Shown piece by piece: positions 33,587 through 43,701 of a stretch of DNA of 64,000 nt; position 1 is the stretch's first letter; every line of letters begins with the position of its first letter. The DNA comes from an uncultured Porphyromonadaceae bacterium (GTDB lineage: Bacteria; Bacteroidota; Bacteroidia; Bacteroidales; Muribaculaceae), in assembly GCA_947575235.1 (NCBI GenBank), contig CANPMT010000001.1, positions 1 to 64,000 of the forward strand, written 5' to 3'. A program made the position numbers and the translations under genes. The notes below the pieces were generated by a model. It was not told where the DNA came from. It did no database searches and worked only from the letters and a program-made list of their open reading frames with translations.

Positions 33587-34975
33587 ATGTCTTACAACAG
33601 AAACACCCTTATCGCCAGGGCCGGAGATTTCGAGGTCTATGACCTGCCGGGGCTCAACGCTTCCGCGGTGGTCTCCACCTTTGACTCCGCCTCTGTGTTC
33701 CGCGAGGATGAGAATATCCTTCCGGCCCATATCGGCACTGACGATGACATCTCCTACATCCCCTGGGGTGGAGATAACCAGATGCCTTACAGAATGCTCA
33801 GTCTGTTCGAGGAGGATGAGACCCTCTCCGCCTGCCAGGGGTTCATCTCCGAGGTGTGCTACGCCTCCGGTCTGCGGTATGAGATTCCTGAAGGCTCGCC
33901 TGACCCTGCCGGCGCGGCTCTCAGACTTGCCCGCCCGGAGGTGAGAGGCTATTTCCTCGATAATGATATCCCCTCCTGCCATCTCGGCACATGCAAGGAT
34001 CTTAAATATTTCGACTTCGCCGTGACTGTGCTGATTCTTGACAAGGCCGGAGGCAAGATTACCAATATCTACCGCAAGGAAGCTGCCCATTGCCGGTTTG
34101 CCGAGGCTCACTCTGACGGTTATATCCCGGAGGTGTATTATGCCAACTGGCGACTGCATGGGCTGACTCCGGATGATGTGGAGCGGATTCCTCTCATCGA
34201 TCCCCGCTGTCCGCTGACATCGCTCCGGAGGCTGGTGGAGTATGGACACCGCAAGGTGGGATTCGTCACCCGTTACCCGGCTGTTGACAGTTTCTACTAC
34301 CCTATCCCCAATTACGCCGCCCTGTTCCGCGGCAAATGGTACAACATCAAGAAACTCATCGGCGTGGCAAAGGAGGCCAAGCTCCGCAATTCCGCCCCGA
34401 TAAAATATCTTATCGAGATCTCCGCCAACTACTGGCGTAATCTCGCCGAGGCTGAGGGTATCACCGACCCGGTGAAGCTCAAGCAGAGGATTGTGAAGGC
34501 GAAACAGGAGATCCTGGACTTTGTGTCCGGTTCCCAGAACTCCGGCAAGGCTCTCTTCAGCAACTTCAAGACCAGCCCCGACGGGAAAGCCGAGATGCGC
34601 GACATCCGTATCACCAAGATCGAGAACACCCCCGAGGGTGGCGACTGGGCAAGCGACCATGCCGAGGCAATCAATATGCTCTGTTTCGCGCTCAGGGTAC
34701 ACAGCAACCTTGTCGGTTCCCTCCCGGGGAAAGCCCAGACCAACAACTCGGGCAGCGACAAACGTGAGCTCTACACCATAGCCCAGGCCATGCAGAAGCC
34801 TTATCACGACATCATGAGCCGTCTGCACAGAATTATAATAGCCTACAACGGATGGGAGCCATACGAGCCGAAAGTGCCCCTCATACAGCTCACCACCCTT
34901 GATGAGCACAAGGACTTCAAACAGGTCACCGCCGACCCATCACCTGACACCGCCACCGATGAACAGAGACTTTGA
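33587..34975 (+). CDS. Portal protein
   Basis: 462 aa from ATG 33,587. The mid-C-terminal segment with NNSGSDKRELYTIAQAMQKP and following PYHDIMSRLHRI is typical of portal-like proteins in Bacteroidetes phages. Size and place before neck and tape measure genes agree. The portal forms the DNA entry ring. It is remote from the terminase gene in this genome. The next ORF overlaps its 3' end by 17 nt. Confidence 0.75.
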   Translation: MSYNRNTLIARAGDFEVYDLPGLNASAVVSTFDSASVFREDENILPAHIGTDDDISYIPWGGDNQMPYRMLSLFEEDETLSACQGFISEVCYASGLRYEIPEGSPDPAGAALRLARPEVRGYFLDNDIPSCHLGTCKDLKYFDFAVTVLILDKAGGKITNIYRKEAAHCRFAEAHSDGYIPEVYYANWRLHGLTPDDVERIPLIDPRCPLTSLRRLVEYGHRKVGFVTRYPAVDSFYYPIPNYAALFRGKWYNIKKLIGVAKEAKLRNSAPIKYLIEISANYWRNLAEAEGITDPVKLKQRIVKAKQEILDFVSGSQNSGKALFSNFKTSPDGKAEMRDIRITKIENTPEGGDWASDHAEAINMLCFALRVHSNLVGSLPGKAQTNNSGSDKRELYTIAQAMQKPYHDIMSRLHRIIIAYNGWEPYEPKVPLIQLTTLDEHKDFKQVTADPSPDTATDEQRL

Positions 34976-35516
34976 CGCCATATCCTTCTTCCGGAGGCTC
35001 ACCGAGATCAACCGCCTCGCCCGACGCGAGGGGTTCCGGTTCTGCACCGTGTCGGGTCTTGACGGTTTCGAGGACGCGCTGCATTCGGCCCTCGATGCCA
35101 CAGCCCTGGTGTGTGTCGATGATACCTCCGACGGAGCCATCGACATCGAGAACACTCCCCATAAGAAGCGGTTCCACATGGTGTATCTCTTTATGCGGCA
35201 CACCACTGAGGAGAACTGGATGGAGGCCCGTCAGGAATGTTTCGAGATCATGAGGGAGCTCTTCCGGCAGTTCCTCTCGGTGATTATCCGGGAGCGCACA
35301 CGTCTGCGACTCGATAACATCGTGGTGAATCCGCAGGTCAATTTCCATGAGATCGACCGCTATTTCTTCACCGGAGGGGCTTGCGCATGGTTCCAGCTTG
35401 AGATCGACCGTTATGTATCACTTGAATTAAATCCGGAGGAATGGACAGAGACACCGCTGCCGCCAAGGCTGTCGAGGCTCGACGTAAATACGCCCAGGCC
35501 TGGAACAGCACCATGA
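34959..35516 (+). CDS. Phage neck/connector protein
   Basis: 185 aa from ATG 34,959, overlapping the portal stop. Alpha/beta soluble protein (FHMVYLFMRHTTEENWMEAR). Its last 76 nt (35,441-35,516) are also the start of the next gene in another frame, so the C-terminus is dual-coded. Head-tail connector is the likely role by position. Confidence 0.65.
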   Translation: MNRDFDAISFFRRLTEINRLARREGFRFCTVSGLDGFEDALHSALDATALVCVDDTSDGAIDIENTPHKKRFHMVYLFMRHTTEENWMEARQECFEIMRELFRQFLSVIIRERTRLRLDNIVVNPQVNFHEIDRYFFTGGACAWFQLEIDRYVSLELNPEEWTETPLPPRLSRLDVNTPRPGTAP

Positions 35517-35986
35517 TCGAGATATGGAAGGAGCGTCTCCAGGCTCTCGGTGTGTTCGACACCGGAGCACTGATGATGTCGCTCAAGGCTGATGCCGTCG
35601 TCGCCGACCCTGATTATATGGAGATCACCTTCAACCAGGAGTTCAAGGGGTATGGTCTCTTTGTCGATGCCGGAACAGGCCGCGAGACCTATATCGGGAA
35701 TCCCGGCGACATCAGGAGCCGTGGCGATGCCTACCGCCGGGAACATGGTCTGAACGAACCGCGCAAGAAGGGTCCGAAATGGGGCGGCGGCTACACCTCC
35801 GGCCGGATGAGGACACGACGGGAATGGTTTCACAGGAAGTATTTCATGAGTTACCGCAATATCCTGGAGTTCCTCGCCGCCAACCTTGGCCGGCAGGCTG
35901 CCTCACAGGTGGCACGGGCGGTGGAGTCGAACGTGATATCATCAAAGACCCTTCAGGAAATTTTCAACACAAGAATCCGCACTTAA
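35441..35986 (+). CDS. Head-tail joining protein (HK97 gp10-like)
   Basis: 181 aa. The pattern FDTGALMMSLKADAV followed by GYGLFVDAGTGRETY resembles gp10-type neck proteins. The C-terminal RREWFHRKYFMSYRNILEFL is also usual for the type. It starts inside the previous gene, right after a GGAGGA, and ends 8 nt before the tape measure gene. Confidence 0.7.
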   Translation: MDRDTAAAKAVEARRKYAQAWNSTMIEIWKERLQALGVFDTGALMMSLKADAVVADPDYMEITFNQEFKGYGLFVDAGTGRETYIGNPGDIRSRGDAYRREHGLNEPRKKGPKWGGGYTSGRMRTRREWFHRKYFMSYRNILEFLAANLGRQAASQVARAVESNVISSKTLQEIFNTRIRT

Positions 35987-35994
35987 TCACTATT

Positions 35995-38900
35995 ATGGCC
36001 AGAAGCATAACACAGAACGCCCAGATTACCCTAACCATCAATGCCAGACAGGTGCAGGATGCCTTGGCCAAAAACAAGACCAAGGCCGAGGAACTGCGCA
36101 AAAAGATTGACGAGCTTACCAAAGCCGGAGGCGACCCCAAGGAGATCCTGAGGCTTAACAAGGAGCTGTGGAAGACCGAGGAGGAGATCCGCAGGCTCAA
36201 CCGGGAGATAAGGATGACCAACGATGTGCTCATGAACCTTGACAAGGCATCCCCCAGACAGCTCCGCAACACACTGCGCTCCCTCACGCGCGAACTAAAC
36301 GCCATTCCCCGTGGCACCCAGGCATGGGAGACTCAGTTGACCAGAATCAGACTTGTCAGAGCTGAAATCGACCGTATGAACGCCTCAATGAGGAGCACTG
36401 AGACCGGCTGGGACCGTGTCAGAGGTGCCTTCAGCAAGGCTCATGGCCTTGTGATGGCAGGTGTGGCGGCTGCCGCAGGCGCCATCGCCGCCATGAACAA
36501 GTCGGTCGGGGATTATGCGTCGATGGATCAGGAGATGGCCGGGGTGAGGAAATACTCCGGCATGTCTGATTCCGACGTCAAGCAACTCAACGACCGGTTC
36601 CGGCAGCTCGACACGCGCACGTCGCGCGAGGAACTCAACAAGCTCGCCCAGGATGCCGGACGTCTCGGCAAACAGTCGGTCGAGGATGTCATGGGTTTCA
36701 CACGTGCCTCCATGAAGGTGAATGTGGCTCTCGACGACCTTGGAGACGGTGCCACGCTCACACTCTCGAAGCTGACCGGCATTTTCGGTGACGAGGAACG
36801 TCTCGGCACCGAAAAATCACTGCTCTCTTTAGGCTCTGTCATCAATGAATTGAGCCAGAACAGCTCCGCGTCGGCTCCTTATCTCGCCGAGTTCGCATCC
36901 CGTATGGGTTCAGTGTCCGTGCAGGCAGGACTCACGTCATCGCAGGTGATGGCTTACGGCGCCGTGCTCGATGCCAACAACCAGAAGGTGGAGGCGGCAT
37001 CGACGGCTCTCTCGCAGATCATGATGCGTCTCTTCCAGGATCCGGCAAAATATGCCAAGGTGGCCGGCCTCGATGTGCAGGAATTCACCAATCTGGTACG
37101 CACCGACATGAACTCCGCCCTTCTCGAGCTCCTCTCAAGACTCAATGAGATCGGGAGGATGGATGTCCTGGCCCCGATGTTCAAGGATATGGGAGAGAAC
37201 GGAAGCCGGGCACAGTCGGCTCTCGCCACTCTCGCCTCGAAGATCGATGATGTGCGCAGTCAGCAGGAGGTCGCCAACCGGGCATTCCGCGAAGCCAACA
37301 GCATCGACAAGGAATATGAAGTGCAGAACAATACCAGGCAGGCTCTGCTCGACAAGGAGAAAAATAAGCTGCATGAGCTCTCAGTGGAGTTGGGTGAGCA
37401 ACTCTATCCGGTGATGATACTCAGCTATAAGACCACCGCTCTTCTCACTCAGGGGATGAATATGCTGGTGGGGTTTGTGATGCGCAACAAGGTGGCGATA
37501 CTGGCTCTTGTAGCTGCCATATTGGCATATAACGTGGCTGTCAATGCCGCTGCCGTAAAGACCGCTGCCCTGATTGCGGCTAAGAGAACCGGCATAGTCA
37601 TCGCAACCGCATGGAAGGGCGCGATGCTGCTCTGTCAGGCTGCAGCCTTTGCCCTGAGCGGCAACATCACCAGGGCCACCGCAGCCATGCGGCTCTTCAA
37701 CACCACTCTCAAGATGAGCCCCATCGGGCTGCTGACAGCCCTGATTGCAGCCGCCACTGTGAAGATAATCCAGGCTGCCACCAAGACCGACGAGTTTACC
37801 AAGGCATTGGGAGAGGCTGAGAAGGAGGCTTATTCATTCACTGCCGAGCTCCAGAAAGAGCGCAAGGAGATTGACAAACTCTTCGGCACACTTCAAGGCG
37901 CGAAGAAAGGGACTGAGGATTACAACAACGCCAAGGAGGCCATTATCTCAAGATATGGGGTATATCTCCAGGGGCTCATCACGGAACAAGGTGAGATCAA
38001 TAACCTTACCCTGGCATACAACCGTCTGACATGGGCAGCCGGGAAGTCGGCCCAGGCCCGCAGCATAGAGCGTGCCAAGGATAAGCTGCTCGACACATTC
38101 GGCGAGAATATCGATAATCTCACCGAGGAACTGCGTGTCTCTCTCGAGCAGATGGGTATGACTGAGAAGGATATCACCCGCATAATAACACGCGTTGCCC
38201 AGTCGGTGGGTTCGGGAGGGTCGGTCCCGGAGGATATCCGTAAGGAGGTTTTCAGGTTTGAGGCCGGGAAACGTAACGAATGGGATGTCATCACAGGCAA
38301 TAAGTCGGCTGTCGGCATTATCAACCGGATTGTCAACGGGGCTGCCGACTATTCAAGGCGTGTGGCCAAACTGGATGCCATGGACACCCGGTATTTCGCC
38401 ACCATGGACTCCGGAGAGCTGGACACCATGATAAAGGCCCTGACCGATGCCCGGACCAAATCACCCGTCGACAAGGTGGATGTGACCTTCTCGGTCAAGG
38501 ATGACAAGACAGCCAATGCCATCGGGGATGCCATCGGGAGCAGGCTCTCAACCACCAACTTCCCCTTGGGCACTGCCTCGGCCACTCTCGACCGCTCACA
38601 GAGCGAGAAGCTACTCCGTGAGCTGATGTATGAGAAATCCATGAGGACATCAACCGTACAGAACACCCCCTCGATAACGGTGCCGGACACGGGCGACGGG
38701 TATGCGCCGGCCACACAGACGGCCCAGGAGCAGAAGAAAGCCGCAGCCGAGGCCCGGAAGGAGGCTGTCAAGGCCCGGAAGGAGTTCAAGGATGGTCTGG
38801 AGGCTATCGCGGCCGGCGAAAAGAAGGCTATGGCGGAACTGATAACCCTACGCGCCACCGGCGGAATGACCTACCGGGAGTTTGTCGACAGAAAGAGGGA

Positions 38901-40614
38901 GATCGAGGATAAGTATTTCGATGATTCCCTTGAGTATTACCGCACCAATCTCTCTGCCATAAAGGATATCAATTACGAAGAGGACAAGGATTATCAGGAA
39001 CTGTGCAGAAAGAAGGCCGAGACAGCAGCCAAGTATCAGACCCAGATCATAACCCTTGACCGCAAGGCTCTCGAGCGGTCGTCGAAGTTTGAGCAGGATA
39101 TGGCTCAGATGGAGTATGACAGCAGGCAGAACACCACCATGATCGACGAGATTGCCCTGCAGGAGAAGATTCTCTCCATCAAGGTGAAGTATCTCGAGAA
39201 GATCAAGGAGCTCTATGAGAACAATCCTGAGGAACAGTCGAAAATCGAGGAGGAGATCGTGCAGCTCGAGGAGGAGGATAAACTGAAGAAACGGGAGGTC
39301 TATTACAAAAAAACCGCCGAGCTGCAGAAAAAGTATCTCACCGAGAACCTGGCCGAAATCTACAAGATGGAGGAACAGGTACTGAAGAAGCTTCTCGAGA
39401 CCGGCAACATCACCCGTGACCAGTATGAGAGGATGCTGCAGAAACTCAAGCAGGACACCGCGGCCAAACTCCCGGGCAATAAGCCTAAAGGGAATGAATA
39501 TGCAGATAAAGCCAGGCAGATCAAAGAAGATATTGAGATTCTCAAAAAGGCATTCGCTGAAGGACTTATCACTCAGGAGGAATATGATGAGAAAATGGAT
39601 GAACTCATGAATGAGAGTTGGACCTCGCTCATATCACATCTTAAAGAAACCGGGAATGATTGGTCGGCATTGTTGCTTGATATGAGACTCAAATGGCTTG
39701 AATTTGCCAAATCCATGGCAAAAGATATTGAGAACGTTCCTGAGAACCTGGCGGCTGCCATAGCTTCATCTATGGCGGTGTTCTCGGCCGCCGCACAGAT
39801 GGCCACCCAGTTCGCCCAGGCCAACGCCAAAATCGAGATGGCAGCCATCGAGGAGCGTTACGACCGTGAGATCCAGCTTGCTCAAGGGAACGCCCGGCTG
39901 ATATCCCGTCTCGAGAAGGAGAAGGAGGAGAAACTGGCCGAGGAGAAAAACAAGGCATCAAAACAGGAATTCAAGATGCAGGTTATCTCGGCAATCGCCC
40001 AGACTGCCCAGAATGCCCTGCTGGGTTTCGGTGCCGGTCTGAAGGCCCCGTTCCCGATGAATACCTGGTTGCCGGCAGCCCTTGCCGCAGCCGCCGTCGC
40101 CCAGGGTGCCGTGCAGCTGGCTCTCATTCAGAAACAGCAGGAGGCCGCCATGGCCACCGGTTATGCCGAGGGTGGTTTCACCAGGCCGGGCGACAAGTAT
40201 GAGGTGGCCGGTGTGGTACATGCCGGTGAATGGGTGGCGAGTCAGGAACTGCTGCAGTCGCCCGTGGCCCGGCCTATCATCGATATGCTCGACCAGGCGC
40301 AGCGCACCAACACCATTGGCTCTCTTACCACAGCCGATGTGGCCGCCATGACTCCGGCAGGAGCCCTGAGGGAGTCGTTCCGGCAGCTCGCTCCGGCTAT
40401 CTTCAATGCCGTCAATACTGTAAACGGCGACTGGGTGAGAGTGGCCTCCCCCTCTGTCGACACGTCAGCAATGGCAGATGTGCTCGACCGTCTGGCCGCG
40501 CGACTGGAGGAGCCGTTTTTCACCATCAACTCCATGACCGGCGAACATGGCATCAAACAGGCCAAGGATGAATATGACCGTTACATCAATAACAAAAACC
40601 GACTGAAGAGATGA
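35995..40614 (+). CDS. Tape measure protein
   Basis: 1,539 aa from ATG 35,995. It has an N-terminal coiled coil, then a phage minor-tail (TP901-type) domain around residues 150-470 (KQLNDRFRQLDTRTSREELN, LDANNQKVEAASTALSQIM). Hydrophobic helices follow (about 495-600), then long coiled coils and a C-terminal membrane-active stretch. Length predicts a tail of roughly 230 nm at 0.15 nm per residue. It overlaps the next gene by 4 nt (ATGA). Confidence 0.93.
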   Translation: MARSITQNAQITLTINARQVQDALAKNKTKAEELRKKIDELTKAGGDPKEILRLNKELWKTEEEIRRLNREIRMTNDVLMNLDKASPRQLRNTLRSLTRELNAIPRGTQAWETQLTRIRLVRAEIDRMNASMRSTETGWDRVRGAFSKAHGLVMAGVAAAAGAIAAMNKSVGDYASMDQEMAGVRKYSGMSDSDVKQLNDRFRQLDTRTSREELNKLAQDAGRLGKQSVEDVMGFTRASMKVNVALDDLGDGATLTLSKLTGIFGDEERLGTEKSLLSLGSVINELSQNSSASAPYLAEFASRMGSVSVQAGLTSSQVMAYGAVLDANNQKVEAASTALSQIMMRLFQDPAKYAKVAGLDVQEFTNLVRTDMNSALLELLSRLNEIGRMDVLAPMFKDMGENGSRAQSALATLASKIDDVRSQQEVANRAFREANSIDKEYEVQNNTRQALLDKEKNKLHELSVELGEQLYPVMILSYKTTALLTQGMNMLVGFVMRNKVAILALVAAILAYNVAVNAAAVKTAALIAAKRTGIVIATAWKGAMLLCQAAAFALSGNITRATAAMRLFNTTLKMSPIGLLTALIAAATVKIIQAATKTDEFTKALGEAEKEAYSFTAELQKERKEIDKLFGTLQGAKKGTEDYNNAKEAIISRYGVYLQGLITEQGEINNLTLAYNRLTWAAGKSAQARSIERAKDKLLDTFGENIDNLTEELRVSLEQMGMTEKDITRIITRVAQSVGSGGSVPEDIRKEVFRFEAGKRNEWDVITGNKSAVGIINRIVNGAADYSRRVAKLDAMDTRYFATMDSGELDTMIKALTDARTKSPVDKVDVTFSVKDDKTANAIGDAIGSRLSTTNFPLGTASATLDRSQSEKLLRELMYEKSMRTSTVQNTPSITVPDTGDGYAPATQTAQEQKKAAAEARKEAVKARKEFKDGLEAIAAGEKKAMAELITLRATGGMTYREFVDRKREIEDKYFDDSLEYYRTNLSAIKDINYEEDKDYQELCRKKAETAAKYQTQIITLDRKALERSSKFEQDMAQMEYDSRQNTTMIDEIALQEKILSIKVKYLEKIKELYENNPEEQSKIEEEIVQLEEEDKLKKREVYYKKTAELQKKYLTENLAEIYKMEEQVLKKLLETGNITRDQYERMLQKLKQDTAAKLPGNKPKGNEYADKARQIKEDIEILKKAFAEGLITQEEYDEKMDELMNESWTSLISHLKETGNDWSALLLDMRLKWLEFAKSMAKDIENVPENLAAAIASSMAVFSAAAQMATQFAQANAKIEMAAIEERYDREIQLAQGNARLISRLEKEKEEKLAEEKNKASKQEFKMQVISAIAQTAQNALLGFGAGLKAPFPMNTWLPAALAAAAVAQGAVQLALIQKQQEAAMATGYAEGGFTRPGDKYEVAGVVHAGEWVASQELLQSPVARPIIDMLDQAQRTNTIGSLTTADVAAMTPAGALRESFRQLAPAIFNAVNTVNGDWVRVASPSVDTSAMADVLDRLAARLEEPFFTINSMTGEHGIKQAKDEYDRYINNKNRLKR

Positions 40615-42404
40615 TACAGGTAATCATTAACGGAAGGGAGGCGCTGATCCAGTCTGACTCCACTTTCGAGTATATTGTCGAGAACCAGATTTTTGAATCG
40701 GGCGACGGCTACACCCTCTCGATGACATTCCCGATGAAGGGGTGTCCGGAGAACCAGAAGATATTCGGCCCGATGCATCTGCAGACGGAGGCGAAGCCTT
40801 ACGACCTGTTCCCATGCTCGATAAGGGACGGACGCTTCTACGCCTCCGGGTCACTCTCGATAATGGAGGTGACTGACACCGCCATCAAGGGTCAGTTCAT
40901 ACAGAACCTCAATCCGGATGACGAGGATGATGATGTGGACAGACTCTATGTCAACGCACTCGACCTTGGGGAATATCCGGTCACAGACCCGGCAAGGATA
41001 TCGGTTGAGAATGCCCGGCAAGGTGTAGTGAACGGGATAAACCAGGGAGCCGTGTGCCTCCCTTGGGCTCCCATAGGTTATGATGACGTGGTGAACTGCT
41101 ATTCCAAGGGTCCCCAATGGCATGAGGAATGCAGATATCTCGCATGGCAGCCTTATCTCCGCAACATACTCGAGAGGATGGCGAAGGCGATAGATTACAG
41201 GATCAATCTTGACTCTTTCACCGAGTTATGGAACCGTGCCCTTATCTGCAACACCCTTCCGCCGACCTGGCGGATGCCGAAGTATGCCGACGCGCTGCCA
41301 CGGTGGACTGTGAGGGAGTTCCTCCAGAAACTGGGCATGACCATGAAGGGGGTCTTTGACATCGACGAGCAGAACCGCAGTATAAAGTTCCGGTTTTATA
41401 CCGAACTGAATGACGCCAGAAACACTGTCAGCATCGAGAACCCGCTGGATGGATACCAATCCACAGTAAACAGAGACGAGGAGGATGCCAATTATTATCC
41501 TATCAGGCAGGTCAGGTATCCTGACAATGACGAGACCATATGGAAATACTGGTCGGCTCCGTGGATCCACTCAGGGGGCTGGGAAATCAAGGAATACGGC
41601 ACATGGGAGGAGTTTGTGAACGATTCGGTCAAGATTGATGCCGATGGCCATCGATATGGAGGGAACTCCACCCAGTTCAACTATGTCAGGGATATCGACA
41701 CGGTTTTCTGCTCCCGCAAGGTGCAGATTTTCTCCGAAGGTCATGTCTCGGCCGAACTTTCCGGCAAATATCCCTACGCCATTTACTACCGTCAGCATCC
41801 GGTGGATCTCTTCTCTCCTCCGGATTATGACGAGGACCAGGATTATGATGAGCTGGATGTGGTGCCGGTGTCGGTGGATTACGCCCTCGAGGGGAAAATG
41901 ATGTTCCTGCCTGTGAGCGCCACCGACTCCGGAGAGACGCTGCCGGACACAGACCCGGGGCCGGGTAACGAGGGGGTCACGCTCTCAAACGGTATAACCC
42001 TTTCCACAGGCCTCTCAACCGCCAAGACCAGGATGGAGACCATGATCGAGAGTGACCACACTGATGACAAGGATGACCAATATTTCGACAGGGTGTATAT
42101 CGGTTTCGCCCATGATGACATGAAGCTGAAGTCTTATCCTCTTGTCGACACAGACATAGCCCCTGACGGCACCATGACCACCCTCGATGGGCACCCCCTG
42201 CGCCTCATGACGGCCAACATGCAGGGGGTGGCCATCGAACCGAAAGTCATGTACAGCTACAGTTTCATCGCCGATGAACTCCCCGACATCACCTCAAGGT
42301 TTGTGATACATGGCAAGACCTACATCGCCCAGAAACTGACGGCGACATTCTCCGAGTCAGGAATGTCGCCGCTGATCAAGGGTGAGTTCTACCGTGTGGT
42401 TTAG
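40611..42404 (+). CDS. Distal tail / tail-tip protein
   Basis: 597 aa, translationally coupled to the tape measure gene, beta-rich throughout. The N-terminus (MIQVIINGREALIQSDSTFE) looks like a distal tail domain. The middle has WKYWSAPWIHSGGWEIKEYG and an acidic linker (about 400-415). It is probably the tail hub that links to the fibre proteins encoded 17 kb upstream. It ends 3 bp from the stop of the convergent integrase gene (they overlap slightly). Confidence 0.7.
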   Translation: MIQVIINGREALIQSDSTFEYIVENQIFESGDGYTLSMTFPMKGCPENQKIFGPMHLQTEAKPYDLFPCSIRDGRFYASGSLSIMEVTDTAIKGQFIQNLNPDDEDDDVDRLYVNALDLGEYPVTDPARISVENARQGVVNGINQGAVCLPWAPIGYDDVVNCYSKGPQWHEECRYLAWQPYLRNILERMAKAIDYRINLDSFTELWNRALICNTLPPTWRMPKYADALPRWTVREFLQKLGMTMKGVFDIDEQNRSIKFRFYTELNDARNTVSIENPLDGYQSTVNRDEEDANYYPIRQVRYPDNDETIWKYWSAPWIHSGGWEIKEYGTWEEFVNDSVKIDADGHRYGGNSTQFNYVRDIDTVFCSRKVQIFSEGHVSAELSGKYPYAIYYRQHPVDLFSPPDYDEDQDYDELDVVPVSVDYALEGKMMFLPVSATDSGETLPDTDPGPGNEGVTLSNGITLSTGLSTAKTRMETMIESDHTDDKDDQYFDRVYIGFAHDDMKLKSYPLVDTDIAPDGTMTTLDGHPLRLMTANMQGVAIEPKVMYSYSFIADELPDITSRFVIHGKTYIAQKLTATFSESGMSPLIKGEFYRVV

Positions 42405-43549
42405 AAATTCCCCGTGAAATGTTTCGCCTCTTCAGGGCCATTCTTGTCGCGTCCCTGCAGGTATTTGTTGGTGGTGGATATGTCGGAATGCCGTGCCTGG
42501 TCGCGTGCAACGACCACCCCCACCTCATTCGAGAGGTCGCGTATGCCGGTGTCCTTCAGGGAATAGAATTGCAGTTCCGGGCCAAACCCTAACTTCTTGC
42601 GCAGTTTGGCCCAGGACTTGTTGAACTGGTCGGCTCCGAAATGTTCGGCCGAGGGATAGAAATGGCGGCCGAACAGGAACCAGTCGCCCGGGCGTGTCAG
42701 TACCCCGAGGTCGATCATGAGCGTCACAAGTTTCTCATTGAGGGAGACTGTGCCGTTCTTATGGTTTTTCGAGAACTGGGCAGGGACAAAGACATTCATT
42801 TTCTTCACCGATATATCCCTTATCTTCAGATAACTGAGCTCCGTAGGACGGATGAAGGTAAAATACTCCATCAGCACGGCAAGGAGGAAATGGCGGTCAT
42901 GTTCCTCAAGATAACTGACCACCCTTTTCATCTGGTCGGGGGTCAGGGGCTGACGTTTCTTCTCCTCCTCCGGCATTTTCTTTATGCAGTCGGTGGGATT
43001 TTCGGTGATATACTTGCGGGCCTTCATCCATTCGGCCACGGAGCCGAGCCATTGCCGGTAATTGTTGCGTGTGCGGGCCGAGAGGTCGCGGTCATAGAGC
43101 ACCCAGTCGAGGAAGTCGATGCAGAAGGTGGAGTCGAACTGATAGGCGAATTTTATCGGAAGCTGGCGCGACTCTATATATTCCCTCAGGATGTTGAGAC
43201 GCGATGTGTATGAGTGGACAGTCTTGGCTCTCATACCCTTGGAGAGCGACTCCTCATATTTGGAGAGAACATCCACAAAAAGCGTGTAACCTCTATTGTT
43301 ATCGGTAGATACGAAGGGATTGTAGCCTTGCCGGAGACGGGTGCTCATCACCTCGATATACTCGGCAATCTGGCGTTTCTGCTCACGTTTGGAGCTGATG
43401 TTGTCAAAGAATTTCTTGACCCGGCGCATGGTTTCTGTGGCGGGGTCGAACACGTAGAAGTCTACATAGACATTCTTGCCGTAGTGAGCGCGAGGATAGC
43501 GGAAACCCAATAAACTATCAAAATCGCGGGAAGTTCTGTTAGGGCGCAT
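42401..43549 (-). CDS. int: Tyrosine recombinase (phage integrase)
   Basis: 382 aa from ATG 43,549; an upstream ATG at 43,582 would add 11 residues. It has an N-terminal SAM-like core-binding domain (about 90-185) and a catalytic domain with Arg in FTFIRPTELSYL, YSLKDTGIRDL (the Bacteroidetes variant with Y-x-L-K in place of H-x-L-R), ARDQARHSD and nucleophile Tyr in TTNKYLQ. It integrates the phage at tRNA-Ser and lies 160 bp from the attR core. Confidence 0.93.
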   Translation of the reverse strand: MRPNRTSRDFDSLLGFRYPRAHYGKNVYVDFYVFDPATETMRRVKKFFDNISSKREQKRQIAEYIEVMSTRLRQGYNPFVSTDNNRGYTLFVDVLSKYEESLSKGMRAKTVHSYTSRLNILREYIESRQLPIKFAYQFDSTFCIDFLDWVLYDRDLSARTRNNYRQWLGSVAEWMKARKYITENPTDCIKKMPEEEKKRQPLTPDQMKRVVSYLEEHDRHFLLAVLMEYFTFIRPTELSYLKIRDISVKKMNVFVPAQFSKNHKNGTVSLNEKLVTLMIDLGVLTRPGDWFLFGRHFYPSAEHFGADQFNKSWAKLRKKLGFGPELQFYSLKDTGIRDLSNEVGVVVARDQARHSDISTTNKYLQGRDKNGPEEAKHFTGNF

Positions 43550-43582
43550 TTTTTTAATGCATTCTTCTGGGGAGACCGTCAA

Positions 43583-43701
43583 AATGCATTGATGTATACG
43601 CTTGGACTCTTATCACACAGACCGTGAAGCACCGTCCAAATAGCGTCCACAGCCTTTAAACAAAAATCGCGTAACCAACTGTGTTAGAGCTAATTACGCG
43701 T
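43583..43701. promoter_or_regulatory. attP arm region upstream of integrase
   Basis: Noncoding sequence between int and the attR core. It holds the inverted pair CGCGTAA (43,668-43,674) / TTACGCG (43,694-43,700) next to the core and short repeats (ACCGTCCA, GCGTCCA), plausible arm or core-flank sites for integrase. Confidence 0.4.

Noticed and set aside
33554-34909. 451-codon open frame on the minus strand
   Set aside because: It lies entirely antisense to the portal gene, has unnatural composition and follows from GC-rich codon bias. The plus-strand gene fits gene order and overlaps.
34959-35986. Programmed -1 frameshift of a tail assembly chaperone
   Set aside because: The downstream frame has its own ATG and looks like a gp10-type neck protein, and no slippery heptamer was noticed in the overlap.
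42641-43213. 190-codon plus-strand frame
   Set aside because: Antisense to the integrase catalytic domain.
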